Shown here in pieces: positions 36,263-48,532 of a stretch of 64,000 nucleotides of DNA. The translations under genes and the position numbers were made by a program. The first letter of the stretch is position 1; every line of letters starts with the position of its first letter. The DNA is from Styela clava (Eukaryota; Chordata; Ascidiacea; Stolidobranchia; Styelidae): contig NC_135260.1 in NCBI RefSeq assembly GCF_964204865.1, positions 19,266,001-19,330,000 on the forward strand, read 5' to 3'. The notes under the pieces are model-generated. The model had not been told where the DNA came from. It did not search any database and saw only the letters and a program-made list of their open reading frames with translations.

Positions 36263-36940
36263 CTTGTATTCGACACGTTCATTGCTAAACCTTGAAAGCT
36301 GCGAATCTTTCATTTGTTACGTAATATTATGCTCTATCGGACTTGCGCGGACTCAAATACTGTATGTGTATATCGTATTCTGCGCAAGTGCTGTACTGTA
36401 TTCGCCATGTTTCAATAAAACACACAACGGGTCCATGCATGAAACTGCTTTGAAGCATTTTTGGAGATATGTTATTAAATTCACTCAACATCAGACGCGA
36501 TCGACTCCTCGAGACGTGGCGATCGGCGTGTTGGCCACCACTGCGAATAGCACAAAGGCATTGAGGAAGGATTGGGAGTTATTCTCTCGTAACCTCTACT
36601 GATAGTTAAATCACCATAAGCTTGTTTCGAAATGTATTGGATATCATTAGAGAGAATCCCACTTCGCGACAATAGGTTGAAGGAAATTGAGTCAGAAAAT
36701 GTCAACCAATGCCTTCTTGAAAATAATGCGATATACATGTCGTTCTTCAGTTCCAGGAAAGTACTGTTTGATAGCAGTTTATTTTGCATTTTAATGGTTG
36801 GAAGTATCACGCGCGAATACACAATCCACATTTGTATCGGATTTCAAAAGCATTTTCATGTGCCATAGCATACATAGCCTACTTGTGTTGCCTCTTATAC
36901 GGCGAAGCATTGTAATTTGTAACACCTCCAGTCTCTAGAC
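36263..36940. other. Non-coding sequence between repeats
   Basis: Opposite-strand frames at 36195-36602 and 36481-36831 overlap each other and have no domain. The stretch near 36480-36560 (GACGCGATCGACTCCTCGAG) is GC-richer than its surroundings and may be part of an unrecognised repeat. Confidence 0.3.
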
Positions 36941-37245
36941 CAGGGGTGGGCAAGGTTTTTGAACCAGGGTCAAAAATTTTGCCCACTCAGACTGGCGGGC
37001 CATGTAAGTGTGACGTAAATAGTTACATTTTATGAACAATATATACAGTGTTACTAAGCAAAGGTAGAAAACCATAAGTCTCGTGCCAAAACTATATTTG
37101 ACCGCAATCTCAACAAATTCCTTAAGTTATTTCAGCTGAAACATCAAAATTTGATTTCAGTTTGGTTGTGGCAGCATCAGGCGGGCCAGATTGAATTACC
37201 CAACGGGTCAGATTTTGCTCGCGGGCCATACTTTGCCCATGCTAG
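36941..37245 (+). mobile_element. hAT-like MITE, copy 1
   Basis: It starts CAGGGGTGGGCAAGG and has AAATTTTGCCCACTCAGACT near the left end, and GCGGGCCAGATTGAATTACC then GCGGGCCATACTTTGCCCAT near the right end. The whole unit recurs in reverse complement at 47254-47556, with shared internal blocks such as ATAAAATGTAAC and TTTTGGTACAAAG. The termini and size fit a non-autonomous hAT element. The right boundary is approximate and no target-site duplication is evident for this copy. Confidence 0.7.
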
Positions 37246-37251
37246 CTAAAG

Positions 37252-37907
37252 TAGGGGCTCCCAACCTTTTTTATCTCAATTTCTCACTTTCGATTTAGGC
37301 TGAGTTTTTATTTCCCATTACCTCATTTCCCGTTACCTCATTTGATGGGGCTGCATATAACCATTGGAGATAGTCTTAGTGCAAAAAATGCATTGTGGAA
37401 GTTGCTCAAAATTTTTCCTTACAAACGTGAAAAGTAGCCGAGATGACTATGATCGTACTTTATTTTTACATAAGCCATTAATTACCTTTTATTAACAATT
37501 TAGCAGAAGGGACGGGTCAAAAGCGCATGCCAACCCAATATCTCTGAAACATTTAAATAAAAACTGTTCTGTTTTGAGGCTCTGCAACGAAAATCTTCTT
37601 GCGTAACATTTAAAGCATTGGTGCTCGTTCGAGACATGTCTGTGAGGTTGTTATCGGCGGCCAAAAATCAAAATGAGTTACGTAGCACGATCAGAATATC
37701 ATGTCAAACAACGTGATATTTTAGAAAAGTTTCCGTTAATTGAATGGGAGTCATTTCCGCTTCATGGCATAATTGTGATTTTCATTGTGTAAAATTTAAT
37801 ATTTCTGTTGTTGCACGTACATTTTTTAGAGGAGCGTTCTATTTCCCACCTGCATTCGCCAAATTTCCCACTAGTGAGAAATTTCCCACCGGTGGGGAAC
37901 CACTGCT
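37252..37907. mobile_element. hAT-like element (second type)
   Basis: The left end TAGGGGCTCCCAACCTTTTT and the inverted right end GGTGGGGAACCACTGCTA match the common hAT terminus (CAGTGGTTCCCAACC-like). Inside, the theme TTTCCCA recurs near both ends. It abuts the preceding hAT-like MITE. No transposase can be read; target-site duplication not confirmed. Confidence 0.5.
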
Positions 37908-38353
37908 AGACTCTCTACTGGCCTCGAAACTAGATACATTGTGACGCAGAAAAGCCGATTGACTAGACGCGAACACTTTACGCCCAGCCTTCTCATAGCC
38001 CAACGATTACAAACGAATATGATTACAAATGAAATCGTTGAATTTTTCACTAAAATTGTCAAATATCCCCCAGTTTTGGAATCACTGACTTAAAGCGTCG
38101 AGCGTTGACAATGCGTTCTCTGGTGAATACGTTGTAATAAATGATATATAGCCTGATGTTTCCGACGGTTTTTGAGTGAATGGTAGCTCATATATTTGAT
38201 CGGAAATTAATTGAAGACAAACAGATGAAAATAGTTGGCTTTTTTCCTCATCAACCAACCTAGACAGCTTTAAGTGTCGGCATCTACTGACGTGTGATGT
38301 ACGGTCCCCTTTACCCACGAGTGAATATTCTTCACTTTGAGTGATTGTAGTTT
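37908..38353. other. Non-coding sequence, nothing recognised
   Basis: Sequence between the hAT-like element and MITE copy C. The short frames have no domains. Confidence 0.35.
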
Positions 38354-38361
38354 CTCGCAAC

Positions 38362-38530
38362 GGTACTCCCGTAGTGTGTGTACCAGGTAAGAGTTAGGCC
38401 ATAATTTTATTCCGATTTTCCTTATTTTAGTTCTATCACGAGTTCGGGGACTGTCTGTAACACAACTTGATGTAAAGTAGTCGAACAAAATTAATTACTT
38501 CCATATTGGTACACACACTTCTGGAGCGAC
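38362..38530. mobile_element. Inverted-repeat MITE, copy C, with 8-bp target-site duplication
   Basis: A 169-bp element is flanked by CTCGCAAC at 38354-38361 and 38531-38538. Ends: GGTACTCCCGTAGTGTGTGT and the inverted ACACACACTTCTGGAGCGAC. The core has GAGTTAGGCC and ATTTTCCTTATTTTAGT, as in copies A and D. It has lost most of the CCAAGATGGCGG stem region. Confidence 0.85.
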
Positions 38531-38538
38531 CTCGCAAC

Positions 38539-39111
38539 TCTGTTATAGGTGTTCTTTCCTTGGGGCTCGGAACTGAGCTTTAACTTTTATATGAAAAAAA
38601 ATACTGATGAACACCTGAACATATTTATCTGTGCGAGCTGCAACTAGCTTAGATCACAATATCAGACATATCAATTCAACTTTGAAATTATATTTGTGCA
38701 GTGAAATTAGTAATTCTAATGCAACCTAAAGAAGTCAACACATTAAAACAAAGAAATATCATTATGCAAGTGAAGGACCTAATAGAGAAGGATGAATATA
38801 AATACTGTGCAATGCACACTCTTCTTATCTTACCTATCGAAAAAAAATTAAGAATCGATAAAACAAATGCGTAAAAAGACGAAGAATAAAACATTTTTCC
38901 TAATTGAAAACTCTAGCATTGCATTGGATCACGTCGCTGATTTGATTTTCCCAATGCCGTTAAAGGCAGATGCTACCCTAGTATAAGACGTCATAGTCTC
39001 CATACAACAGACGTTTTTATCAGTTCGTGTGTGAACCTATTATTCGTCAGTATTCATTCTGCATAAATATATAAAATTTCCTATGTAAAAAAAATTTAGT
39101 AACGATCCGCA
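38539..39111. other. 3' flank of the M13 peptidase gene
   Basis: It probably contains the 3' UTR of the minus-strand peptidase gene. I found no canonical poly(A) signal on that strand within this stretch. No coding signal on the plus strand. Confidence 0.35.
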
Positions 39112-42100
39112 TCACCACAAAATGCATTTCTTTGTTGGATTCATGTAAGATCCCCGTTTGCATTGAAATGCCTCCGAAAATTTATCAAAGTTTTGAAGTG
39201 ATCCGATTACCCTGCAATAAATCAAATAAAAAGTGTAAAATCAGTTTGGAATGGTATAGAAGTTGGTACATATGAGTGAAAAATAAAAATCGATATATAT
39301 TTGATAAATGGGAATTACCCAAATTTGCATCTTAACTTGCGCTTAATCTCACCCTGACAAACTCGAACAATATTGAGTGACTTTTTTCGCCCTAATACGT
39401 TCAGGCTTCAGGTCAAGTTTTTGGTAACAAATAGTTAGAGGACTTCGAGCAAGTATTTTTCACAAAGGTGGCTTAGATGTGCATTCATAAGCTCTTGCTA
39501 CTCCTTTTCGATCGCACAGCGTTTTTTATTATATGCTAGTGGGAATGTTGCACGGACAGAAATAGCAAAACGGTGTATTTGTTGGTACAACCTACGAAAA
39601 ATACGGATTGAGCATACCTATATCTTCCGGGACTGTGTACGCTGTTGGCAACCGTATGTTCAGCAGCCTGGTGTGTATATTTTGCACAACGTACCTGTAA
39701 AACAAATCAGGTTTTTGTTTTAATTTTCATACCTACTAAACCGGACTAAGACTCAATTATAAATGATTCCAATGCGGGCAAGTTACTTACGTTTGCAAAA
39801 CCCACAAAGAACATCTGATTATTTGTCAGTCCAGTAGCAGGTTCAATGTCTTCACCGGTAATGTTGTGTTTCTTCAACCAAATTTGATAACCCTGAGAAG
39901 CGTAGGCAAGATTAGTGAGATCGTAGGATTGGGGCAATATTACTGAAATATTGATCAACGATAGCACGGAATCAACCGCTCTTTGGAATTGGCTAAATTC
40001 TGATTTGTGTAAATTTGATTGTGTAAAATTAATCGATCCTTGTCATCAGCTACATACTTGGTACGATTCTCTTATTCCACCGTTGTCGGCTATATTTTCA
40101 CCAAGTGTTTGACTTCCATCAATCTGAAATATAAGGTAAACACAAAATTATATTTCCTCATTCGACATTATGGGAGTAGATTCGAGAAGAAAGTTAATCG
40201 GTTCAAAGGCTGAAGCACTTGCTATGAATGTGCTGTATCGTATTACTCTGGATATACCGTTTCCACCAGACTGCACAACAGAGAGAGAAGAAAATGGGGC
40301 AGAAAATTGCTTCTGTAAGACATCTTAGATTGTTTTTATATTTGTAACTAATCCGAAATGTGAAATATATGTACGCTCACTTTCGTTACTTACATATTCT
40401 CTTGCTGCCGGCCACCAGTAGTTGCTGTATTGTTTCTCAATGCAACCTGTTCTTTGATTGAATTGTTGAAGTGATTTATCTGACCACCAATTCTTGAGTT
40501 TACCAAATTTGTCGTGTTTGCGACCTCGGTTATCAAATCCGTGGGTGATTTCATGCCCTAGAATTGTTCCTATAGCACCGTATTGGAACATTCTACATAA
40601 AGCACACAGAATGTATTACGCAGCTGACTATCATATTTGTATAGGAAAACAGGGCTATAATTACGGTATGTATTTAAATAGAAGCAAATAAAATAAACAG
40701 AAATTCTCATTTTTTCAAAAAAACCTCAGTTGGTAATACACAACCAAATGGCCTACTGTGAATAAAAATTGTTCTGTGGTATATTTTCCTACCTTGGAAA
40801 TTTGTCTCCCCAGTAGAATGGGTACTGCATTTCTCCTGCTGGTAAAGCTGAATAATAAAACATTGTTTTCATATATATTTGTTTGCATCCAATATAAACT
40901 AGGCATCTCACAATGATTTAGTCTTCAGCGAGACGTGATTTGCGGTGTCTTTTCTTAGTTTTATCTATGATAGCCTACTGGCTAGTTATAAACAATTTGT
41001 ATTAAAATATAATGTTACTAATAGTTCACATTTTTCGGCAATATTGATCTGAAAAAATATTAGTATCCATCAAACTGCACATCTATTCCTGCACATCTAT
41101 TACTGACCCGTATCTCTGATATAGTCTGCCCAAAGTCATCACAATGAATATGTAAGACATTTCTGAAAGTAACTACCTATGATGTACTTACTTATTGAGT
41201 TGTGAGACGGATTATAAAAAGCATTGACCATCGTGGGTCGAGTCGATGGTGATACTCTAGCATTAGCATCATAAGTTGTTCCTAATTTTTTAAATCCGTT
41301 TTGTGACATTTGCGTGAGAATCCGAACAACGTTTCCGAAATAATCATTCTTTTTCGCAAGTAGCTAAAAACAAGAAACATATTTTCAAATCAACAAATCC
41401 CATTACAAAAAGATTGCGCCGACACTTCGCCAAACGTTTGGCCAATGCATTAAATAAATGTATAATTTAGTAATAAGACTGCAAAGCAATCTCATCCAGT
41501 GTAAGTCAAATCAAATTTCGTCTTCATGATTAGATAATTTATGATATATAAAATTTGACTCAAAATGTAGGATGATCATGTGCGAGAGGATTGCTGGACT
41601 CCTCGCCGCCGTGGGGTGGTTTATGTAACCGCTGGTCGGTTACGGATTCCTCCACCATAAAGTCCATGCTTCCGAAAACGAATAACTAACTAATACCATA
41701 CCGGACGAGAGGCCGTGGTTTGCCATATGATTAATCCGACTTATCGGCTTTCCACTCTCCCGGGATAAATATGTAAATCCTTATGTAATACCCATCTCAT
41801 ACCTGTTTCCATTCATCATCTAAATAAGTATCGTTTTCATAAATCTGTTTGTTGTATCCGATATATGGTTTTATTGCCAATGCCTTCTCTTTTGCGTATT
41901 CTTTCGTTTTCTTGTCCATCCACGTCACTTCGGTTTTCAAAAGTTCTATAAATCCATTTCTTATGTTCTCAAACATATCTTTCGCCTGGATAAATACGTA
42001 AATAAAGATGAAGTAAAAGGGAAATCCTCAATATCGACAGAAATTGTTAACATTGACTATTACTGGTAAATTAAATAAATATGAGCGAATAATGAAGTTA

Positions 42101-45100
42101 TTATTAGATGTTTAGTTAATGACGATGCTAGCAGATTACGCCAATTTTTTCTTTTTCATCAGCAGTAGTGTGTTCAAGAAGCGTAGTCATTGCAATGCTT
42201 CAATACTCCCGAAGCGATAGACTCATTCATTAAGAAAATTGACACCAAGCGCTTGAAATCAAAAAGGCTTGTTACTTGTTGCAACAAAAAATAGTATTAT
42301 TAAAATTGTATTTAAATTTCCTGCTTTAGCTTGTAAACGAGAAAGTACCGTATGCTTCTTTGCTGGTGAAAAGTATTTGTCGACAAACATTTTTCCTGTT
42401 GGTCCTTTCATCGAAAATATGGCATAGTTCGCACAAGTGTACCAGCGTTCACGAAGTTTCGTAGTACCGTAAAATGTTCTTTTATACTGAAGATATCTTT
42501 TCTGGAAGCTAATATCTAAATTTCGCATGCGATGTTTGACGATACGCCATACCATGTAATTCTGCACAACTCTAAAAGAGAAAAAAAAAGAGTATTGTAA
42601 GTTAAAAATTGCCAAACTTCTTTTTTGTTAGAAAATGAGCTATGTTATCTTTGGTTGCTGTTATTTTAAGAAGAGTAATATTTTATGGTTGCGCAAAAAC
42701 AAGTTATCAGTTACTCATCAATACAGATCAAATAAGTAGAAAGAAAATCGCTTTACTGTGGATCTGTTTTTTTCACGAATTTTATTAAATCCTTGAGATA
42801 AGCAATATTCCAGACTTGTACTTTCGTATCCGTTGTAATTGTACTTGTCCATATCATCCGTTTGAATAGTTTCAACCAGTTGATCTGTGGATGACAACAA
42901 AAAAAAAAAGTTAACAATTTCTGGTTTTTACCGTCGGTAGAACTCCACAGGCTTGGTATGGTATTGGCACATCGTGCCTAATATTGCGAAAAAACTTGTG
43001 AGAAAGAATTGAATTGAGAATGATAATAACTTAAACTTAAAGCATATTCGTGCATCTAATCAACTATATTAAAGTAATATGAAAACGATTTTTTTGTGAG
43101 TTGTACTAATATTTTTCAAACTTACTCCAGGTATATCGTTATTCATTTCGGATATTGATTTAGTTGAAAGATAGTCCATATCGAGAATTTTCATGAGCGC
43201 GATTCTTGTCTCAAAATCTAAAACTTTCTTCATTTGTTCCTCCGCCCTATCTTCATCAGCCCCTAACATTACAGCCGTATCTTTCATTAAAGAATAATAG
43301 GCCGCTTTTCTCTGAATGAAAATAGTAATTACTAAATTATTATGCCACGAACGATGTCACATTGGGTCTCTTCAAAATTATCCCGATTAATTCCGTTCTA
43401 CGTTTCGGTAAATGCGCAATTTTTCGGGAAAAATAATTTAAAGATGTCATTTACATTCAATTGCATCGCATCAGTAACAGTATTCTTAAATGTAGATATA
43501 CAAGGCAAAAAAGAACGTCTATAATTTCTAAATATTTTAAATTTTGGAAATAAATTGAAACAAGCCCTGTGACCAACTTGTCCCGTATAAAACTAACACA
43601 CTAATTTTAGTTCCTTCTTCGAGGGTAACTTATATCATTGTATATATACAATTTTTATATATAATCTCAATAATACAAATGCAATAAAGTGGACTACAAT
43701 TTTGAATTAAAAATATTACGTTTGCATATCTTGACTCAAAGTAATATCGATTTGGCATCGCCATCTTTCCTTTCCAAGTCTGAAATAAAAAGAATTTTAA
43801 CTTTTTTCAGCAAACGTACAGTTTATATTCTTTTAACCTCGGTGATAGGCTATCACAGCGTTACTTATAATTGAAAACAATTTGCTTTTAATTTAAGGCA
43901 GAAGTTGTAACTTTGCTTGAAATATATTTATATATAAGAATTTGCTTTCATCATAATACAAAGTGAAATTTTGCTACAAAACTGATAAAAACCATCACCG
44001 TAAACTTAAAAACCTATTCATTATCTATTATTGTTTCTTTTTTAATGGTACACTGTACCTGAAGTACGTATTGGCCTGAGCTTTTACCAACTCGAGTCGT
44101 GAAAAGGACATTGTTGTGATATCTTCCTCTCAGCGTTGCAAGAGTGGCCTCCAGATCAAATTGATCGGGAGACCAATCAGAACTGATGACCGGCCATGTT
44201 AAATCACCTTGCAGAAAATCAAGCAGCGGTTTTTTTCCAAGATCGTTGATTAGCTCTGAAAATGATTGATCAATATACTTATACTGTAGATTTGAAAATA
44301 TTAGGGTTAAACTGATATATTTAATGCCAAAATATCAGTTCTTCAGATTTATACAAAAAAAAATCTTTTAGCATGTCTTTCATTGCGTTGTATCGGAATT
44401 TCGTGATATACATACAATACTTCGAAGTACGTCGCGCTTTCTGGGTTTGGGTTTTCCGTCATTTTTAGCTTTTATATATATAGCTAAAAAGTAGAATGAG
44501 TCAACATTTACGCACAGCCTATAGAAAATAATGACATATGGTAATGGGAATGTAGAAATGATCAATATCACCAAATGTGACTCTAATGAAAATGAATGTT
44601 TGAAATGTAAAATTATAAATCATTTTCACCTGTGTTCATGCAAGATTTGTAAACGATTTTTGCCTTTTTAACAGCGCTTATGTCACTTTTACGAACCTTC
44701 TTTTCCAATAATTCTGCAAAAAGAAATGCAACGAATCAATATGCTTGAATTACATAGTTTTTGTTTTCCAATTTATTGTAGTTATTGTTAAGTACATGAA
44801 AACCGGTAATTTGTATTTTTTCAAACTGTAAAACGTGAATTCATTCAATACGTATATAGAAAAAAAATATATTCACACCTGCCATATTTCTTTTCACACG
44901 ATTTCTCAGAACAGTGTAAGTTTGATATTTTCCACGACTGTCTGGTGGAAATGGTGTTTCAGTCAACCAACGACCACAACTGTATTTATAAAAGTCATCA
45001 CACGGATTTACATTGTAGTCAATTTTGTCCATATAGTAGGCAGCTGAATAAAGTAGAGAAGTTTTCATCGTGATTAAAATACCAGAGATTATGACAAAAC

Positions 45101-48100
45101 TGGGATACAAGTTCAAGTTAGAAATTACGATTTGAATTGGGATAATAAAATTGCTTTTAAATACATTATAGGTAAGCTTCAACTATGAATACAGCAATTA
45201 TTCAACAATTGCCCCCCAATTTTGTTCCCAAAACGGAATTTTGATGAGTGATGATGCGCTCAATGATTGAAAACGATTTATCGGACAACAGCTATGATAT
45301 CAATATCAAAAATTGCTGGCGTGATTAACTGATCAGGACCATTTCAACTATCGATTGCTGTGTTTAGGAAATACAATAAAAACAATCGTTTACCCAAATT
45401 ATATTAATACATTAAAATTAATTTCAATATATGTACATTTTCTTACAATATTACAATACCTGTAGAAACGCAGTTTGGTGATTTACAGGCAGTGGGCAAC
45501 GGTTTTGACGACTTCCCTGAAAAATAAGTACAATTTATGTTACGGAGAATTTCAATATCGTGAATATTTTAATTCTTAACTATTCATTTTTATATTGGTG
45601 GAATACACTAAAAATCTCCTTACCTTTAATACATCTTTCTCCTGATTTAGAGTCACCTCTCAATTCATAGGTCCATCTATATTTAGTCGCGGCGCCGCAG
45701 AGTTCATAGTGAGGTACAGGATGTCTAAGATGATAACCTCCCTTGCAATTCAATCGACAAGCAATGACGTTACCGAGCAGTGTATTCTCGGTTGTGCACT
45801 TGTGAATAACGTTTCTACGTCCACGAAATTTTGAGCATGTCCCTTCAGTAAAACAAAAGTGAAATGTACCAAAATTGTACGATATTGAAAAATAATTATC
45901 TTCATCCACGTCCTAAACCAGTGGTTCCTACTGCAGGAGCGGCCCCAGCTACCCTTTGAGCGTTTTCAATGTAGAAGGACATAACTTAGATCAGAATGGC
46001 CATTGGTGGGAAACTGGGAATTAGGGGTCTATGGGCATCAGTTACACGTTTTTATTCAAAAGATGATGCTGATTTCTGATTTCTTTTACTTATTGAAAGG
46101 AAATATGCCACTATTTCGTCCGGCGACTTCGTGAAATTTTGTTGAATCCATAATCTAATTTTTTACCTAGTTGTCAAGCATTTCTTCTATTTTGATAATT
46201 GTACAATCAGAATATACTTTAAGTCACTCATGAAATTGAATTTGATATATGCCAACGGGTATTTCAAATATAAATATACATCAAATACACAATTTGATGC
46301 CTCGCTCCTCCGCTGATGGAACATCATACAGTATCCCGAAAGTTGTTTAAGTTTCCAGAGGCCGCATCAATAATTACTTGGAAATATCATGCAATCTTGA
46401 CACAATCACAGTGAGTTTGTATAAGTTGTATTTACCGTATATGAAGGCCTATAGGTACTTATTTTCATGTGAATTGTATTAGGAAGGTCGTTTAGCAGTT
46501 AGCAAGTTTTCCGAAAGAGTGATCGTTCAGAAAGTTTGAGAAAATTTATCGTAGGCTGGACGCCAGCGGTCCAATTGGACTTGATAATAGCAATAAACAA
46601 ACGTGGTAGGTTGTATCTTGAGCTGAAAGTATATAAATATCTCACAGAAAAATAAAAACAACTTCAATTGTGTGCTTGTGGTGCGTCAGTTCAAACGTGT
46701 GTTGGAGAAATCTGATGTTCTTTTCACAGTGACGTCTCACCAGATAGTGAAACTGAGTGAAAATTTAAGTAAAACTATTTTGTTTCAAGCACGTGTTTCA
46801 TATTTTGGAATTTGATAAAGTGTATGATTATTTGACCGACTCGCTATTTTTTGGCTATACAAATGTGTGTTTATCACGACTGGATTGCGTAGTAGCATAG
46901 TGACGCTCGGTTAAAATTAAGTACACCAGCAGTGACAATACCCTCATATTTAGTAGAAATTCAATGCTTTACGGAAGCATTAAAATATATTAACACAAAT
47001 CACAAGCGTGAAACTAGTATAAGCAACTTACACATGGAAATAGTCTAGCAATCCCATACGGATGGGAGTCATATCATGTGACAGGCAGTCACTGACATAT
47101 ATGGCGCTCTATATATGGAACAGCGTCATGGTTATTGTTTGCTTGATTTTAATATGTTAATAGCACATTAGCATTGACAATAGCGATACTCACGTCCCTG
47201 GTTTATATTTTCGCGTGCCCTCAAGTACTTTTTATCGATCAAACCCCCTAAATCAGACATGAGCGATATACGACCCGCGTGCCAAATCCGACCGTTGGGT
47301 GATTCAATCTGGTCCGCCTGATGCTAAAAACCAAACTTAAATCCTTTTGATGTTTTAGCTGAAAATAGCTCGTGGTATATGTTGAGATTGCGGTTAAATT
47401 TAGTTTTGGTACAAAGTCTATTGTTTTCCACGATTGCTTTTGTAACACTGTACATATTGTGCATAAAATGTAACTTTTTACGTCATACTTACATGGCTCG
47501 CCAGTCTAGGTGGGCAAATTTTTTGGCCCTTGGTCCTAAAACCGTGCCCACCCCTGCCCTAGATGGTGCTGACTGCTTCATTTCGGAAACTCACAGAATG
47601 AAGAAGCCACAACTTGGCTGAAACTCCGAAGGAACTACATAATATTATTATAAGACTTCTCTCTTATAAAATACATGATAACAATCCTATTTACCTTTTT
47701 GTGAATTAGCCTTCTCAATCCCATATTTCTTTCTAAGTTCACGAAGAAGATTTGTAAGTCGCATGGAAAGTCCCCTCTCTTGTATACTATTCTCCATCAT
47801 TGTTAAAATCTCCTTCTCATTTTCTACTTCATCATTCTCGTCTGTCAAATCCTCATCCATATCTTCATTTTCATTCGCTGATTCTTCGGAATTTAGTCCC
47901 ATTAACGAATCCCGAAGGTTTTCATTGGGAGATTGTTCCTGGGAATAACGTTTAATAATAGGATTGAAACAATTGAGAAGATAGAGCATTGATTAAAGTG
48001 ATTAAAGTCGAGACGTCACGCTCATTCAAAAGTAATTTGAGCCCAAGTCAGTAAAAAGTTTAAAAGATGCGACATATTAATATTTTATAACGCTACTGGA

Positions 48101-48532
48101 ATCTTTGAAAAAAAAGTCTGAGCTTTGTAGCATAGTATAAAAACGCGTAGAAAACCTGGCGCAAATATTATGCATATTCAAGGAATACTAAGAGACTCCA
48201 GATGAAATATAAATTTTAATTCAAACAGATCATTGTTTCGTTTAATTTGCTAGGTATATAGACATGTAGATAATGAACGACCTAAAGCCGCACTGGGCAC
48301 ATTAAATTCTTCAATAAATGCCTGCCTTGGTTTATGATAACCAACATGGTTATAGCAGCAAAAATTTTAGTTTTTGTATCGAAATGTAACTTACCACGTC
48401 GCTTATAACGTCCAATTCATCTTCTACTTCTGAATCGTATTCTTTCTCGCTTTCCTCGTCTACAGCTTGAACATTGGTACCGAGCAGAGCCAAGAAACCC
48501 AGTATAAATACAAAATAGTTATAATTCTTCAT
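39112..48532 (-). CDS. Secreted M13-family zinc metallopeptidase (neprilysin/ECE-like) with sushi-like module
   Basis: Nineteen coding exons in transcript order: 48532-48395, 47938-47695, 45842-45624, 45516-45460, 45043-44879, 44713-44630, 44255-44059, 43779-43720, 43311-43126, 42884-42757, 42571-42349, 41985-41803, 41363-41192, 40847-40793, 40592-40394, 40123-40058, 39892-39791, 39694-39618 and 39211-39112. All are phase-consistent, giving 884 residues. Residues 1-23 look like a signal peptide ([18 protein letters not shown]). Then come an acidic linker (about 24-127), a Cys-rich sushi-like module (exon 3) and the M13 domain: [24 protein letters not shown], zinc site [22 protein letters not shown], terminal CILW. 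Family members cleave small peptides outside the cell. The usual Asp before Val-His-Ser-Pro is Ser. Other M13 enzymes are mostly type II membrane proteins, so the N-terminus is unusual. Confidence 0.93.
41573..41785 (+). mobile_element. SINE fragment in an M13 peptidase intron
   Basis: It matches the SINE body and 3' end: ATTGCTGGACTCCTCGCCGC, CGCTGGTCGGTTACGGATTC, ACCATAAAGTCCATGC, GGCCGTGGTTTGCCATATGA and CCGGGATAAATATGTAAATC. It lies antisense to the peptidase gene, 18 bases from the 41803 splice donor. The tRNA-like head is missing. Confidence 0.8.
45843..47253. other. Large second intron of the M13 peptidase gene
   Basis: No coding sequence. CAGTGGTTCCTACTGCAGGA at about 45920 looks like an isolated hAT left terminus without an identifiable partner. 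The rest is AT-rich. A further hAT-like MITE follows at 47254. Confidence 0.4.
47254..47556 (-). mobile_element. hAT-like MITE, copy 2, with near-exact 8-bp target-site duplication
   Basis: Reverse-complement copy of the element at 36941. It ends GCCCACCCCTG at 47556 and begins CAGACATGAGCGATATACGA. The flanks are CCCTAAAT (47246-47253) and CCCTAGAT (47557-47564), matching at 7 of 8 bases. Eight-base duplications are the hAT signature. It sits in the second intron of the peptidase gene. Confidence 0.8.

Noticed and set aside
36195..36602. 135-residue plus-strand frame
   Set aside because: It begins inside a SINE fragment and overlaps an opposite frame of similar length; no family resemblance.
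45917..46500. CAGTGGTTCCTACTGCAGG as a complete hAT element
   Set aside because: Only the left terminus is recognisable; no inverted partner or target-site duplication was found.
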